A DNA stretch of 64,000 bases from Klebsiella aerogenes (lineage in GTDB: Bacteria > Pseudomonadota > Gammaproteobacteria > Enterobacterales > Enterobacteriaceae). Both the position numbers and the translations under genes were made by a program. The first letter of the stretch is position 1; each line of letters begins with the position of its first letter. Of the stretch, positions 16,296 through 31,114 are shown piece by piece. A model generated the notes under the pieces. It was not told where the DNA came from, made no database searches, and saw only the letters and a program-made list of their open reading frames with translations. The stretch is taken from contig CP119076.1 of the NCBI GenBank assembly GCA_029027985.1, positions 1,364,001 to 1,428,000 on the forward strand, in the 5' to 3' direction.

Positions 16296-18479
16296 ATGAC
16301 TGACAAAATTAACATCAAAGTTAAAAAAACTCTGCTGGCGTTAATTGTTTGTTTGATTTTTATTCCATTGTCTCGATTAATTTCGCCACAAACTATTATC
16401 GACGGAAAACAAATCTATCTCGCCTGGTTACCGTTAAGCGTGATGTATTCGGCTATTTTTATTTTTGGTCGGTATGCGGTCATACCGTTGATTGTCGTTT
16501 TTGCGATAACTAATACTTTTATAATAGATTTAACCTGGAGTCAGGCGGCTATCCTGTTATTTTGTCAACTGTTTGCCGTTTTGGTCTCCTGCGCCATTGT
16601 GCGTTCGTTTTTGGGAAAAAAATGGCGTAGTGGTCGGCCAGCCAGGCAGCATATTGGCCGTAGGATTTTTTGGGGTGGCTTCTTTGCGCCTGTACTGCTT
16701 AAGCTGACGATGTACCTGGCAGGGAGTTTCTTTGCCTTCCCGATAACGGTCTCCAGCTACTTCAGCACCGCGTCGGTCATCTACTCGGTGATGGATATTC
16801 AGGCGCTGATTTGCGCTGCGCTCATCTTCACTACCGCTTTCTATTACCCAATGCGGATGATTGTCTGTCCGCGCTATGCGCGCGTTTTTTGGCTGCGGCA
16901 TTGTCAGCCGTGGCTGGTGAAAGAAAAACGGACCTTTACCTTATATTGGTTTACGGTATTAACTACGATCATGTTGGTGCTGTGCGCACCCTATGATTCC
17001 GACTTAATTGCTGGTTATCTGGTACCTATTATTTTCATTCTCTATTTTATAGGTATTGGTCGATTAGGATATGAGTTAATTCGTATTACGTGGGCTATTT
17101 CCGCGTTCTTCCTGGTGGCCTATAACAAAAATTTTCTTCAGGGCGTTCAATCGGGGTATTCCTTATCATTTGTTCTGTCAGTGTTAATTTCATTCACGAT
17201 TTGCTTATTTTACATGACGGATATTTATTCGCGCAGTGAGAGAATTAAACAACGTTGGCGCGATCGGGCAGAAGAAGATCCGTTAACCGGGTTACCCAAT
17301 CTGCGGGCGCTGGAAGCGCATTTGCGTCAGGCTCCCCGGGTGGTCATTAGCAGCCTGCGCATTGAAAATCTCGACTTCCTTAGCCGCCATTACGGCATGA
17401 TGATGCGCGTTGATTGCAAACGACAAGTCGCCCATTGCCTGCAGCCGTTGCTCGATAACCGGGATAAAGCATTTCAGCTACCGGGTAGCGAGTTGCTGCT
17501 GGTACTACAAGGGCCGGACCCTTCGGCGCGCCTTAATCATATTGTCGCCATGCTTAATCACACCAAATTTAACTGGCATAACCAAACTCTGGATTTAGAA
17601 TTTGGCGCTGCGTGGGGCAGCTACAGCGGCGATGAGGTTGAATTGCACCCTATGCTGGGCCAGCTTAGTTGGTTATCGGAGCAGGCCGGGGCCACTCAGC
17701 GGGTACTGGCGCTGGATACGGCGCAGGAAGAAGTCTCCGATCAAACCAGTGAGCAGGTGCGGATGCTGACCAAAATCAAACAGGCGTTAAACGATCGCGA
17801 CCTGCTCCTGTATGCACAGCCGATTCAGAATGCGGCAGGGGAGGGGTATTACGAAATCCTCACTCGCATGCGTTGTGGCGAGACGATCATTATGCCAGAT
17901 CGCTTTATTCCGCTTGTCACCCAGTTCAACCTCAGCTTGCGCTTCGATATGCTGGTGTTGGAAACGCTGTTTAGCCAATTTGACCAGCATCCGGGGCGAC
18001 GCTTTTCCGTCAATTTGCTGCCGTATACGCTAATGCAAAAGGATAGCGCGGCGCAGATTATTGCGCTGTTTAAGCGCTATCACGTCTCGCCAAGCTATAT
18101 CACCATTGAGATCACCGAAGAGCAGGCATTTTCGAATGTGGATACCAGCCAGCATAATATTCAACAGCTAAGTGAATTCGGCTGCGCTATTGCGATTGAC
18201 GATTTCGGTACCGGCTATGCTAACTATGAGCGTCTGAAGAGTCTGCAGGCGGATATCGTTAAAATCGATGGCTACTTTGTACATGAAATTGAGAGTGACC
18301 AGCTTGATGCGATCATTGTGAAATCCATTATTGAAATCGCGCGGGCAAAGCAGTTAACGGTGGTGGCGGAATACGTTGAGACGGAGGCGCAGAAGGCGAT
18401 GTTGCTGGCGTTGGGCGTTGATTATTTGCAAGGCTACCTGATAGGAAAACCTCAGCCGCTAAGTGAATTAAAGGCGTAA
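16296..18479 (+). CDS. pdeA: Cyclic di-GMP phosphodiesterase PdeA (MASE1-GGDEF-EAL)
   Basis: A 727-residue membrane protein. The first 310 or so residues form a MASE1-type multi-helix membrane sensor. Next is a degenerate GGDEF domain (DPLTGLPNLRALE; the GGDEF signature is replaced by LPGSELL). A C-terminal EAL domain follows from about 480, with EILTR at the signature site and an intact DDFGTGYAN metal-binding motif. The degenerate GGDEF and conserved EAL indicate c-di-GMP hydrolysis, as proposed for E. coli PdeA (YfeA), although EILTR departs from the usual EALLR. Start ATG 16296 has a weak ribosome binding site. Confidence 0.93.
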   Translation: MTDKINIKVKKTLLALIVCLIFIPLSRLISPQTIIDGKQIYLAWLPLSVMYSAIFIFGRYAVIPLIVVFAITNTFIIDLTWSQAAILLFCQLFAVLVSCAIVRSFLGKKWRSGRPARQHIGRRIFWGGFFAPVLLKLTMYLAGSFFAFPITVSSYFSTASVIYSVMDIQALICAALIFTTAFYYPMRMIVCPRYARVFWLRHCQPWLVKEKRTFTLYWFTVLTTIMLVLCAPYDSDLIAGYLVPIIFILYFIGIGRLGYELIRITWAISAFFLVAYNKNFLQGVQSGYSLSFVLSVLISFTICLFYMTDIYSRSERIKQRWRDRAEEDPLTGLPNLRALEAHLRQAPRVVISSLRIENLDFLSRHYGMMMRVDCKRQVAHCLQPLLDNRDKAFQLPGSELLLVLQGPDPSARLNHIVAMLNHTKFNWHNQTLDLEFGAAWGSYSGDEVELHPMLGQLSWLSEQAGATQRVLALDTAQEEVSDQTSEQVRMLTKIKQALNDRDLLLYAQPIQNAAGEGYYEILTRMRCGETIIMPDRFIPLVTQFNLSLRFDMLVLETLFSQFDQHPGRRFSVNLLPYTLMQKDSAAQIIALFKRYHVSPSYITIEITEEQAFSNVDTSQHNIQQLSEFGCAIAIDDFGTGYANYERLKSLQADIVKIDGYFVHEIESDQLDAIIVKSIIEIARAKQLTVVAEYVETEAQKAMLLALGVDYLQGYLIGKPQPLSELKA

Positions 18480-18480
18480 A

Positions 18481-18511
18481 AAAAGCCGGGTGTTGAAGCC
18501 CGACTTTTTTA
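18481..18511. terminator. Bidirectional terminator between pdeA and nupC
   Basis: AAAAGCCGGG and CCCGACTTTT arms around an eight-base loop, with an A-run on one side and a T-run on the other. It serves two convergent genes. Confidence 0.8.
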
Positions 18512-18529
18512 TTGCTGCAAGGTTTGAGA

Positions 18530-19732
18530 TTACAGAACCAGCGCAGCGATAGAGGCTGACAGCACGCTAACCAGCGTTGAGCCATAAACCAGTTTCAGGC
18601 CAAAGCGGGAGACCACGTTGCCTTGTTCTTCGTTGAGGCCTTTAATCGCCCCGGCGATGATGCCGATAGAAGAGAAGTTAGCGAAGGAAACCAGGAAGAT
18701 AGAGATGATACCTTCCGCGCGCGGGGAAAGCGTCGCTGCAATTTTCTGCAGATCCATCATCGCCACGAACTCGTTAGATACCAGTTTGGTCGCCATAATA
18801 CTTCCCACCTGCAGCGCTTCACTTGCCGGCACGCCCATGATCCAGGCAACCGGGTAGAAGATGTAGCCGAGGATCCCCTGGAAGGAGATGCTATAACCGA
18901 ACCAGCCGGTGACAGTGGCGAACAGGGCGTTGAGCGCGGAAATCAGTGCGATAAAACCAATCAGCATCGCAGCAACGATAATCGCGACCTTGAAGCCTGC
19001 CAGAATGTATTCTCCCAGCATTTCGAAGAAGCTCTGTCCTTCGTGCAGGTTAGACATCTGCAGGTTCTCTTCGTTCTGCTCAACGCGGTACGGGTTAATC
19101 AGCGACAGGACGATAAAGGTACTGAACATATTGAGCACCAGTGCGGCAACAACATATTTCGGCTGCAGCATGGTCATGTACGCACCGACGATAGACATGG
19201 ATACGGTAGACATCGCGGTTGCCGCCATGGTGTACATGCGGTTGCGCGACATTTTGCCGAGGATGTCTTTATAGGCGATGAAGTTTTCAGACTGGCCGAG
19301 GATCAGTGAGCTAACGGCATTGAAGGACTCCAGTTTGCCCATACCGTTAACTTTAGACAGCACAGTACCGATGGCGCGGATGACAATCGGCAGAATGCGA
19401 ATATGTTGCAAAATACCGATTAGCGCGGAAATAAAAACAATCGGGCACAAAACTTTCAGGAAGAAGAAAGCCAGACCTTTATCGTTCATATTACCAAAGA
19501 CGAAGTTGGTACCTTCGTTGGCAAAGCCGAGAAGTTTTTCGAACATCTCGGAGAATCCTTTCACAAAACCCAGACCAACATCGGAGTTCAGGAAGAACCA
19601 TGCCAGCAAAACTTCAATGACAAGTAATTGAATAACATAACGAATGCGGATCTGCTTACGGTCGTGGCTGACCAGTAAGGCCAGTATAGCCACCACAACG
19701 ATCGCGAGGACAAAATGCAAGACGCGGTCCAT
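18530..19732 (-). CDS. nupC: Nucleoside:proton symporter NupC
   Basis: A 400-residue concentrative nucleoside transporter of the inner membrane. The sequence is nearly that of E. coli NupC, including [17 protein letters not shown], the repeated re-entrant loops and the C-terminal [17 protein letters not shown]. The frame is open 13 codons further upstream, but MDRVLHF at 19732 fits the family start and is preceded by a GGAG-like site. It imports pyrimidine and some purine nucleosides with protons. It is divergent from mntH; in E. coli it responds to CRP and CytR, which I have not traced to sites here. Confidence 0.97.
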   Translation of the reverse strand: MDRVLHFVLAIVVVAILALLVSHDRKQIRIRYVIQLLVIEVLLAWFFLNSDVGLGFVKGFSEMFEKLLGFANEGTNFVFGNMNDKGLAFFFLKVLCPIVFISALIGILQHIRILPIVIRAIGTVLSKVNGMGKLESFNAVSSLILGQSENFIAYKDILGKMSRNRMYTMAATAMSTVSMSIVGAYMTMLQPKYVVAALVLNMFSTFIVLSLINPYRVEQNEENLQMSNLHEGQSFFEMLGEYILAGFKVAIIVAAMLIGFIALISALNALFATVTGWFGYSISFQGILGYIFYPVAWIMGVPASEALQVGSIMATKLVSNEFVAMMDLQKIAATLSPRAEGIISIFLVSFANFSSIGIIAGAIKGLNEEQGNVVSRFGLKLVYGSTLVSVLSASIAALVL

Positions 19733-20078
19733 ATTTGCTCCAAATATGAGGCAGGTTAAATTTCCGTGCACATTCTATGCAACAAGCCTAAAGAAAACGA
19801 GATCGAATCCACACTATTGCAAGGAACTGTGACTAATAACAAAAATAGTGATCAATCGTACATTTTTGTTATGTTATGCAAAGGTACTAAAAGTTGCATT
19901 AGTGTACTAATCTGATGAAAGGCGCGTCGTAATAGATACTCACGCCCGTTTCATTACCCGGCTAGCTATCGTTCCCTCCTATCAAAGCAATCATTATCAC
20001 CATTTCAAATGAACTTGATAATCATTCGCATTTTGATAGCATTAAACATAGCAAAGGCTATATTTCCAGAGGCAGAAA
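19733..20078. other. nupC-mntH divergent promoter region
   Basis: A 346-base region without a gene. The mntH side holds candidate Fur and MntR sites (annotated separately). The nupC side is AT-rich; I see no confident coding sequence or hairpin in it. Confidence 0.6.
20016..20064 (+). promoter_or_regulatory. Fur-like and MntR-like sites of mntH
   Basis: TGATAAT-C-ATTCGCA (20016-20030) is a partial 7-1-7 Fur box; a related ATCATTATCA lies near 19990. AACATAGCAAAGGCTATATT (20045-20064) closely matches the MntR box in the E. coli mntH promoter. Iron- and manganese-dependent repression is expected from the family. Confidence 0.75.
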
Positions 20079-21311
20079 ATGACTAGCAGTCGCGTTGAGA
20101 ATAGCAGTGGTCGCGCAGCGCGCAAGATGAAGCTCGCATTGATGGGACCTGCGTTCGTTGCGGCTATCGGTTATATCGATCCGGGTAACTTCGCCACTAA
20201 CATTCAGGCGGGCGCCAGCTTTGGCTATCAACTGCTATGGGTGGTGGTATGGGCGAACCTGATGGCGATGCTGATTCAGGTGTTGTCGGCGAAGCTGGGT
20301 ATTGCAACCGGCAAGAATCTGGCAGAGCAGATCCGCGACCACTATCCGCGCCCGGTGGTGTGGTTCTATTGGGTGCAGGCGGAAATTATCGCCATGGCCA
20401 CGGACCTGGCCGAGTTTATCGGCGCGGCGATCGGCTTTAAGCTCATTCTCGGCGTTTCCTTGTTGCAGGGCGCGGTACTGACAGGGGTTGCGACTTTCCT
20501 CATCCTCATGCTGCAGCGCCGGGGGCAGAAACCGTTGGAAAAGGTGATTGGCGGGCTACTGCTGTTTGTCGCGGTGGCCTATGTGGTTGAGCTTATCTTC
20601 TCGCAACCGGAGCTGGCACCGTTAACCAAAGGGATGATTATCCCAAGCCTGCCGAACGGCGAAGCGGTCTTCCTCGCCGCGGGGGTGCTTGGCGCGACGA
20701 TTATGCCGCACGTTATTTATCTGCACTCGTCGCTAACGCAAAACCTGCATGATGGCTCGCGTAAAGAGCGCTATAACGCGACTCGTTGGGATGTCTCTAT
20801 TGCGATGACTATTGCCGGCTTTGTGAATCTGGCGATGATGGCGACCGCCGCCGCCGTATTTCACTTTAACGGCCACACCGGTATTGCCGATCTTGATCAG
20901 GCTTATTTAACTCTCGAACCGTTGCTTAGCCATGCCGCCGCCACCATTTTCGGCTTGAGTCTGGTTGCCGCCGGTCTCTCTTCGACGGTCGTTGGTACCC
21001 TTGCCGGTCAGGTGGTGATGCAGGGCTTTATCCGTTTTCATATTCCGCTGTGGTTCCGGCGAACCATTACCATGATGCCGTCGTTTATTGTGATTCTGAT
21101 GGGATTAGATCCGACCCGTATTCTGGTGATGAGTCAGGTGTTGCTGAGTTTTGGTATTGCTCTCGCGCTGGTGCCGCTGCTGATTTTTACCAGCGATGCG
21201 CGACTGATGGGGGATTTAGTTAATACACCGTGGATAAAACGTATCGGCTGGGTCATTGTGGCGATTGTGGTGGTGCTCAACGGTTGGTTGATTATCGGTT
21301 CGGCGTTATAA
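20079..21311 (+). CDS. mntH: Nramp-family Mn(II)/proton symporter MntH
   Basis: A 410-residue eleven-helix Nramp transporter importing Mn(II), and to a lesser degree Fe(II), with protons. The metal-binding motifs are intact: [10 protein letters not shown] in helix 1 and [15 protein letters not shown] in helix 6. The length equals that of E. coli MntH within two residues. Fur- and MntR-like sites precede it, giving the expected control by metal supply. A strong hairpin terminates it at 21324. Confidence 0.97.
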   Translation: MTSSRVENSSGRAARKMKLALMGPAFVAAIGYIDPGNFATNIQAGASFGYQLLWVVVWANLMAMLIQVLSAKLGIATGKNLAEQIRDHYPRPVVWFYWVQAEIIAMATDLAEFIGAAIGFKLILGVSLLQGAVLTGVATFLILMLQRRGQKPLEKVIGGLLLFVAVAYVVELIFSQPELAPLTKGMIIPSLPNGEAVFLAAGVLGATIMPHVIYLHSSLTQNLHDGSRKERYNATRWDVSIAMTIAGFVNLAMMATAAAVFHFNGHTGIADLDQAYLTLEPLLSHAAATIFGLSLVAAGLSSTVVGTLAGQVVMQGFIRFHIPLWFRRTITMMPSFIVILMGLDPTRILVMSQVLLSFGIALALVPLLIFTSDARLMGDLVNTPWIKRIGWVIVAIVVVLNGWLIIGSAL

Positions 21312-21323
21312 CCCCACAAGAAA

Positions 21324-21346
21324 AAGGGGAGCGCTTCGCTCCCCTT
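21324..21346. terminator. Terminator between mntH and ypeC
   Basis: AAGGGGAGCG-CTT-CGCTCCCCTT hairpin, ten-base stem, 12 bases after the mntH stop and just beyond the convergent ypeC stop. Confidence 0.75.
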
Positions 21347-21351
21347 GTTGA

Positions 21352-21708
21352 TTAGTGATGTCCGTGACCATGTCCACGGCCGCCACCCCGGTTCCAGCCG
21401 CCGCGGTGGTCATTCCAACCTTCGCGATAGCCGCGCTCGTAAGCGTTACCGCGACCGTGGTCCCAGCCGCGTTTATCCCAACCGCGATGCCAGCCGTTAT
21501 CATGGCGATGCCAGCGGTGATCGCGCCATTCATAATGACGACGCCAGTAATCACGGTCGCGCCAGCCGCCACCGTCCCAGTAGTTACCGTAACCGTCACG
21601 ATCGCCAATTTGTAATTTTACCGATGGCAGCAGGGTGATTTCACCAGCATTGGCGATAACCGGCGCGCAGGCCAGTAGTACCGCTGCCAGAATCAGTGAC
21701 CTGAACAT
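21352..21708 (-). CDS. ypeC: DUF2502 periplasmic protein YpeC
   Basis: A 118-residue protein with a signal peptide (about 1-21, cleavage at ANAG) followed by a conserved [20 protein letters not shown] block. The rest is a low-complexity tail rich in Trp, Arg, Gly, Asp and His, ending in GHGHGHH. It matches E. coli YpeC with a slightly longer tail. The start at 21708 is set by the signal peptide and a strong GAGGAGA site. The function is not established; the histidine-rich end could bind metal, which is inference, though the mntH neighbour makes it worth noting. Confidence 0.88.
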   Translation of the reverse strand: MFRSLILAAVLLACAPVIANAGEITLLPSVKLQIGDRDGYGNYWDGGGWRDRDYWRRHYEWRDHRWHRHDNGWHRGWDKRGWDHGRGNAYERGYREGWNDHRGGWNRGGGRGHGHGHH

Positions 21709-21835
21709 ACTCTTCTCCTCACGATCGGGTCTTAAATGACCTGTTAACCAGATATTACGAGCCGGTAAAGCGCTGTAGCATCGGGTAACTCTTAAATCGC
21801 AAGAAATAGCACTTTTTGCCAAAGTAAAAATGAGT

Positions 21836-25899
<4,064 letters not shown>

Positions 25900-26163
25900 G
25901 AGGAGTTCCTTTTAAATGTCCTGAAACGCTACTTTGCCTGTCTCCGCGAGGAGCTTCGGCGCAAATGGTGCTGAAACGAGAAAGTTAAGGCCGGGTCTGA
26001 TGCTCCGTGCGGCACATTTGATGCCCTGTTACATGGCTTATAAGTTAAATGTGACCTATGTCGCTAAAATACCGGTAGCTGTACGTTGGTCGTTGTTGTT
26101 AAGTCGCCATGAATTTACAGTGTGCGAAAAGAATCATTTTGACTTTAGCGGAGCCGTAACGGA

Positions 26164-27129
26164 ATGACAAAATTTGCTTTAGTAGGAGACGTCGGCGGAA
26201 CCAATGCCCGTCTGGCATTATGTGATATCGCAACGGGGGAAATCACCCGCGCTAAAACCTATTCCGGGCTCGATTATCCCAGTCTTGAGGCTGTTGTGCA
26301 GGTTTACCTCAAAGAGCATGAGGTGAAGGTTGATGATGGCTGCATCGCGATTGCCTGCCCGATTACCGGTGATTGGGTGGCGATGACCAACCATACCTGG
26401 GCATTTTCTATCGCTGAGATGAAAAAGAACCTCGGATTCACTCATCTGGAAATTATTAACGATTTCACTGCGGTATCGATGGCGATTCCGATGCTGAAAG
26501 CCGAGCATCTGATTCAGTTCGGCGGCGCGCAGCCGGTAGAAGGTAAGCCGATCGCCGTTTATGGCGCGGGTACTGGCCTTGGCGTCGCGCATCTGGTACA
26601 CGTCGATAAACGCTGGGTGAGTCTGCCGGGCGAGGGCGGTCACGTCGATTTCGCGCCGAATAGCGAGGAAGAGGGCATCATTCTCGAAGAGCTACGTACC
26701 GAGCTGGGCCATGTTTCCGCTGAACGCGTCCTGTCCGGACCCGGGCTGGTCAATTTGTACCGCGCGATTGTGAAATCCGATGGCCGCCTGCCGGAAAACC
26801 TGCAGCCGAAAGATGTAACCGAACGTGCGCTGGCGGATACCTGCATTGATTGCCGCCGTGCGCTGTCGCTGTTTTGCGTCATCATGGGGCGCTTTGGCGG
26901 TAACCTGGCGCTGACCCTGGGCACTTTTGGCGGTGTGTACATCGCAGGCGGGATCGTGCCGCGCTTCCTCGACTTCTTTAAAGCGTCGGGTTTCCGCGGC
27001 GGGTTTGAAGATAAAGGGCGTTTTAAAGCGTTTGTGCAGGATATCCCGGTCTATCTGATTGTCCATGATAACCCGGGCCTGCTCGGTTCCGGCGCGCACT
27101 TGCGTCAGACGTTGGGGCACATTCTGTAA
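26164..27129 (+). CDS. glk: Glucokinase
   Basis: A 321-residue ROK-independent bacterial glucokinase phosphorylating intracellular glucose with ATP. The phosphate-binding loop [10 protein letters not shown] lies at residues 8-17; the sugar-binding region [14 protein letters not shown] and the GTGLGVAHL motif follow. It is nearly the length of E. coli Glk. The CDS is followed by a REP unit and a strong terminator, so it is probably monocistronic. Confidence 0.97.
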   Translation: MTKFALVGDVGGTNARLALCDIATGEITRAKTYSGLDYPSLEAVVQVYLKEHEVKVDDGCIAIACPITGDWVAMTNHTWAFSIAEMKKNLGFTHLEIINDFTAVSMAIPMLKAEHLIQFGGAQPVEGKPIAVYGAGTGLGVAHLVHVDKRWVSLPGEGGHVDFAPNSEEEGIILEELRTELGHVSAERVLSGPGLVNLYRAIVKSDGRLPENLQPKDVTERALADTCIDCRRALSLFCVIMGRFGGNLALTLGTFGGVYIAGGIVPRFLDFFKASGFRGGFEDKGRFKAFVQDIPVYLIVHDNPGLLGSGAHLRQTLGHIL

Positions 27130-27149
27130 ACTGCCTGATGAAAAAACAC

Positions 27150-27181
27150 GTAGCCCGGCCGAGCGTAGCGACGCCGGGAAG
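27150..27181. repeat. REP (repetitive extragenic palindromic) unit
   Basis: GTAGCCCGGCCGAGCGTAGC followed by GACGCCGGGAAG has the imperfect palindromic form of REP units common in Klebsiella-like genomes. It lies just after glk. Confidence 0.7.
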
Positions 27182-27190
27182 CACATCTCC

Positions 27191-27218
27191 AAACCGCGTT
27201 CATTTCGCGGTTTTTTTT
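27191..27218 (+). terminator. glk terminator
   Basis: AAACCGCG-TTCATTT-CGCGGTTT followed by a run of T residues. Confidence 0.9.
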
Positions 27219-27360
27219 CGCCCGTCTTCTGTCATTCCGACACGCGTCACACTTCTGTCAGGCAGGATTATTTGTCCAGTAAAAGCATTGTTCGTCTGCT
27301 AACAATGACCGAGGTGACTTAGCCATAATCCCTCTCGTTAACTATCTGGAGGAGTTTGTG

Positions 27361-27687
27361 ATGACTAAGAAACTGATTGCCGTCTGCGCATGCCCGATGG
27401 GGCTGGCACACACTTTTATGGCTGCCCAGGCGCTGGAAGAAGCGGCGGTGGAAGCGGGATACGAAGTCAAAATTGAAACGCAGGGCGCCGACGGTATTCA
27501 GAACCGCCTGACCGCGCAGGATATTGCCGAAGCGACCTTAATTATCCACTCCGTTGCCGTCACGCCGGAAGACAACGAGCGTTTCGAAACGCGCGACGTG
27601 TACGAAATTACCCTACAGGATGCCATCAAAAACGCCGCGGGCATTATTAAAGAAATCGAAGAGATGGTTGCGGCTGAGCAACAATAA
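27361..27687 (+). CDS. fryB: Fructose-like PTS enzyme IIB, FryB
   Basis: A 108-residue phosphotransferase IIB component of the fructose subfamily. The phosphorylated cysteine lies in CACPMGLAHT (C11 most likely). It transfers phosphate from the IIA domain of FryA to sugar carried by FryC. The ATG at 27361, six bases after GGAGGAG, is preferred over GTG 27358. It is the first gene of fryB-fryC-ypdF-ypdE-fryA, the same order as E. coli. The natural sugar of the Fry system is not known. Confidence 0.95.
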   Translation: MTKKLIAVCACPMGLAHTFMAAQALEEAAVEAGYEVKIETQGADGIQNRLTAQDIAEATLIIHSVAVTPEDNERFETRDVYEITLQDAIKNAAGIIKEIEEMVAAEQQ

Positions 27688-27707
27688 TTGTCGACAGGGA
27701 TACCACT

Positions 27708-28952
27708 ATGGCCATAAAAAAACGCAGTGCAACCGTTGTGCCAGGCGCATCTGGTGCTGCCGCGATAAAAACGCCGCCAGCCGCCCGTAACAGCTTTTGG
27801 GGCGAACTCCCTCAGCATGTGATGTCAGGGATTTCGCGCATGGTACCGACGCTTATCATGGGTGGGGTGATCCTCGCCTTCAGCCAGCTAATTGCTTATA
27901 GCTGGCTGAAGATCCCTGCCGACACCGGTATTATGGATGCGCTCAATAGCGGGCAATTTTCGGGCTTTAACCTCTCTTTGTTAAAGTTTGCCTGGCTGTC
28001 GCAGTCCTTCGGCGGCGTCTTGTTTGGTTTTGCGATTCCAATGTTTGCCGCGTTTGTGGCGAACTCCATTGGCGGTAAGCTGGCATTTCCGGCCGGGTTT
28101 ATCGGCGGGTTGATGTCCACTCAGCCGACGCAGATGCTTAACTTTGACCCCAATACGCTGCACTGGGTGACAACCGCACCGGTTCCTTCCACCTTTATTG
28201 GCGCGCTGATTATCTCCATCGTTGCCGGTTATCTGGTGAAGTGGATGAACCAGAAGATCCAGTTGCCTGATTTCCTGCTGGCGTTCAAAACAACCTTTTT
28301 ACTGCCGATCCTCTCCGCGATTTTCGTCATGCTGGCGATGTATTACGTCATTACCCCTTTCGGCGGCTGGATCAACGGCGGTATTCGTACGCTGCTGACC
28401 ACGGCGGGCGAGAAGGGCACGCTGATGTACGCCATGGGCATTTCTGCAGCAACCGCGATTGACCTCGGCGGCCCAATCAACAAAGCGGCGGGCTTTGTGG
28501 CCTTTAGTTTTACCACCGATCACGTCTTGCCGGTGACGGCACGTTCGATTGCTATCGTCATCCCACCGATTGGCCTGGGTCTGGCGACCATCCTTGACCG
28601 TCGCTTAACCGGCAAACGCCTGTTCAGCGCCCAGCTTTATCCGCAGGGTAAAACGGCGATGTTCCTCGCATTTATGGGCATCAGCGAAGGGGCGATTCCG
28701 TTTGCGCTGGAGAGCCCGATTACCGCGATCCCGTCCTACATGGTAGGGGCGATTGTGGGTTCAACCGCCGCCGTCTGGCTGGGGGCGGTGCAGTGGTTCC
28801 CTGAGTCAGCTATCTGGGCGTGGCCGCTGGTGAGCAACCTTGGCGTCTACATGGCGGGGATTGCGCTGGGGGCGATTATTACCGCGCTGATGGTGGTGTT
28901 CCTGCGTAACCTGCAGTACCGCAGAGGCAAACTACTGATTGAAAGCCTCTAA
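27708..28952 (+). CDS. fryC: Fructose-like PTS enzyme IIC, FryC
   Basis: A 414-residue inner-membrane permease of the fructose PTS family, with about ten hydrophobic segments and the conserved [16 protein letters not shown] and [14 protein letters not shown] motifs of the substrate site. A cytosolic N-terminal extension of about 30 residues precedes the first helix. It lies 20 bases after fryB and 17 bases before ypdF. Confidence 0.95.
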   Translation: MAIKKRSATVVPGASGAAAIKTPPAARNSFWGELPQHVMSGISRMVPTLIMGGVILAFSQLIAYSWLKIPADTGIMDALNSGQFSGFNLSLLKFAWLSQSFGGVLFGFAIPMFAAFVANSIGGKLAFPAGFIGGLMSTQPTQMLNFDPNTLHWVTTAPVPSTFIGALIISIVAGYLVKWMNQKIQLPDFLLAFKTTFLLPILSAIFVMLAMYYVITPFGGWINGGIRTLLTTAGEKGTLMYAMGISAATAIDLGGPINKAAGFVAFSFTTDHVLPVTARSIAIVIPPIGLGLATILDRRLTGKRLFSAQLYPQGKTAMFLAFMGISEGAIPFALESPITAIPSYMVGAIVGSTAAVWLGAVQWFPESAIWAWPLVSNLGVYMAGIALGAIITALMVVFLRNLQYRRGKLLIESL

Positions 28953-28969
28953 GGATAAGGACGAAAACC

Positions 28970-30052
28970 ATGACGTTATTGGCATCGCTGCGGCAGTGGC
29001 TGGTTGAACAGGAGCTTGACGCGGTATTGATTTCATCGCGGCAGAATAAGCAGCCGCACCTGGGCATTTCTACTGGCTCTGGCTATGTGCTGATTGCGCG
29101 CAACAGCGCGCATATTCTGGCTGATTCACGCTATTACGCCGATATTCAGTCTCGCGCCGACGGCTACCAGCTTCATCTGCTGAACGCCGAGCGAACGCTG
29201 GCAGACATTGTGAACCAGATTGTGGCCGACGAGCATCTTTACACCGTTGGTTTTGAAGGGGCACAGGTAAGCTGGCACACCGCCCAGCGCTGGCAAGCGT
29301 CCATTAAAGCTACGCTGGTAGGGACTTCTCTTGACGCGCTACGGCAAATCAAAACGCCGCAGGAAATTGATCTGATTCGCCAGGCCTGCCGGATTGCGGA
29401 CCAGAGCGTGGAGCATATTCGTCGCTTTATTCAACCGGGAATGCTTGAGCGGGAGATTGCCGCCGAACTCGAATGGTACATGCGTACGCTCGGTGCGGAA
29501 AAAGCCGCTTTCGATACCATTGTCGCCAGCGGCTGGCGCGGCGCGCTGCCGCACGGTAAAGCCAGCGATAAACGTGTGGAAGCGGGAGAGCTTATCACGC
29601 TCGACTTCGGCGCTCAGTATCAGGGCTACTGCTCTGATATGACACGGACGTTTCTGGTTTCTGGTGCGATGGCGCCCGAAGCGCATCCGCTGTTTTCGGT
29701 CTATCAGGTGGTACTTCAGGCCCAGCTTGCAGGCATTGCCGCCATTCATCCGGGCGCGTGCTGCTGTGATGTGGATTTCGCCGCACGTCACGTCATTAAT
29801 GAAGCGGGCTACGGGGAATACTTTGGACACAATACGGGTCACGCGATTGGCATTGATGTTCACGAAGATCCGCGTTTCTCGCCGACGGATGCCACCGCGC
29901 TTGCGGCGGGGATGCTGCTGACCGTTGAACCCGGCATCTATCTTCCGGGTCAGGGGGGCGTGCGAATTGAAGATATCGTGCTGGTAACGCCTGACGGCGG
30001 CGAAGTGCTCTATAGCATGCCAAAAACATTGTTATGCACGGGAGAGGCATGA
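28970..30052 (+). CDS. ypdF: Aminopeptidase YpdF (M24 family)
   Basis: A 360-residue metallopeptidase with the pita-bread fold. Metal ligands are visible: Asp in [17 protein letters not shown] (two positions), His in [16 protein letters not shown] and Glu in [11 protein letters not shown] and RIEDIV. E. coli YpdF removes N-terminal residues, notably Met, and acts with YpdE. The stop (TGA) is interleaved with the ypdE start codons, so the two peptidases are translationally coupled. Confidence 0.94.
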   Translation: MTLLASLRQWLVEQELDAVLISSRQNKQPHLGISTGSGYVLIARNSAHILADSRYYADIQSRADGYQLHLLNAERTLADIVNQIVADEHLYTVGFEGAQVSWHTAQRWQASIKATLVGTSLDALRQIKTPQEIDLIRQACRIADQSVEHIRRFIQPGMLEREIAAELEWYMRTLGAEKAAFDTIVASGWRGALPHGKASDKRVEAGELITLDFGAQYQGYCSDMTRTFLVSGAMAPEAHPLFSVYQVVLQAQLAGIAAIHPGACCCDVDFAARHVINEAGYGEYFGHNTGHAIGIDVHEDPRFSPTDATALAAGMLLTVEPGIYLPGQGGVRIEDIVLVTPDGGEVLYSMPKTLLCTGEA

Positions 30053-31092
30053 TGGATTTATCGCTACTGAAAGCCCTGAGCGAAGCGGATGCGATCGCCT
30101 CCTCAGAACAAGAAGTTCGTCAGATCCTGCTGGATGAAGCGGATCGTCTGCACAAAGAGGTACGCTTCGATGGCCTGGGATCGGTACTGATCCGATTAAA
30201 TGAATCCGATGGCCCGAAGGTGATGATCTGCGCGCATATGGATGAAGTGGGTTTTATCGTTCGTAGCATCTCTTCTGAAGGGGCGATTGATGTGCTGCCT
30301 ATCGGCAATGTCCGCATGGCGGCGCGTCAGCTCCAGCCGGTTCGCATCACCACCCGTGAGGAAAGCAAAATTCCCGGCCTGCTCGATGGTGAACGTAACG
30401 GCAACGACGTGGGGTCTCTGCGGGTTGATATTGGCGCGCGCTGTTATGACGAAGTTGTTCAAGCCGGCGTGCGTCCGGGCGATCGTGTGACCTTTGATAC
30501 CCCTTTTCAGGTGCTGCCGCATCAGCGGGTGATGGGCAAAGCGTTCGACGACAGGCTGGGCTGCTATCTGCTGGTGGCGCTGCTGCGTGAACTTAGCGAG
30601 ACCGAATTACCGGCCGAAGTTTGGCTGGTGGCCAGCTCCAGCGAAGAAGTCGGGCTACGTGGCGGGCAAACGGCCGCGCGCGCGGTGGCTCCGGATGTGG
30701 CGATTGTGCTGGATACCGCCTGCTGGGCGAAAAATTTTGACTACGGAGCGGCAAATCATCGCCAACTGGGTAAAGGCCCAATGCTGGTGCTGAGTGACAA
30801 ATCACTGATTGCGCCGCCGAAGCTGATTGCCTTAATTGAACGCGTATCCGCCAAAGCCGATATTCCGTTACAGCTCGATATGTTCAGCAACGGCGGCACC
30901 GATGGCGGTGCGGTACACCTTAGCGGAACCGGGGTTCCGACGGTAGTGATTGGCCCGGCCACCCGTCATGGGCATTGCGCGGCGTCTATTGCGGACTGTC
31001 GTGACATCATGCAAACCCAGGCGCTGTTATCCGCGCTGATTACCAGCTTTACGCGTGAGACCGTGGCTCGCCTGACGGACTTCAGGTGCTGA
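30052..31092 (+). CDS. ypdE: Aminopeptidase YpdE (M42 family)
   Basis: A 346-residue broad-specificity aminopeptidase. The M42 metal-binding and catalytic motifs are [23 protein letters not shown] and the late His of TRHGHCAAS. It is thought to continue degradation of peptides after YpdF. ATG codons at 30049 and 30052 both occur; 30052 has better spacing from GGAG and matches the E. coli length. It lies inside a sugar PTS operon, suggesting a glycopeptide- or peptide-linked substrate; this is inference. Confidence 0.94.
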   Translation: MDLSLLKALSEADAIASSEQEVRQILLDEADRLHKEVRFDGLGSVLIRLNESDGPKVMICAHMDEVGFIVRSISSEGAIDVLPIGNVRMAARQLQPVRITTREESKIPGLLDGERNGNDVGSLRVDIGARCYDEVVQAGVRPGDRVTFDTPFQVLPHQRVMGKAFDDRLGCYLLVALLRELSETELPAEVWLVASSSEEVGLRGGQTAARAVAPDVAIVLDTACWAKNFDYGAANHRQLGKGPMLVLSDKSLIAPPKLIALIERVSAKADIPLQLDMFSNGGTDGGAVHLSGTGVPTVVIGPATRHGHCAASIADCRDIMQTQALLSALITSFTRETVARLTDFRC

Positions 31093-31114
31093 TCTCGCGC
31101 TAACAGGAGTGGTT

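Noticed and set aside
18623-19309. A 228-codon frame antisense to nupC
   Set aside because: It lies wholly inside nupC and resembles no protein family.
25934-26167. A 77-codon frame before glk
   Set aside because: No ribosome binding site or family; the region is the glk leader and promoter.
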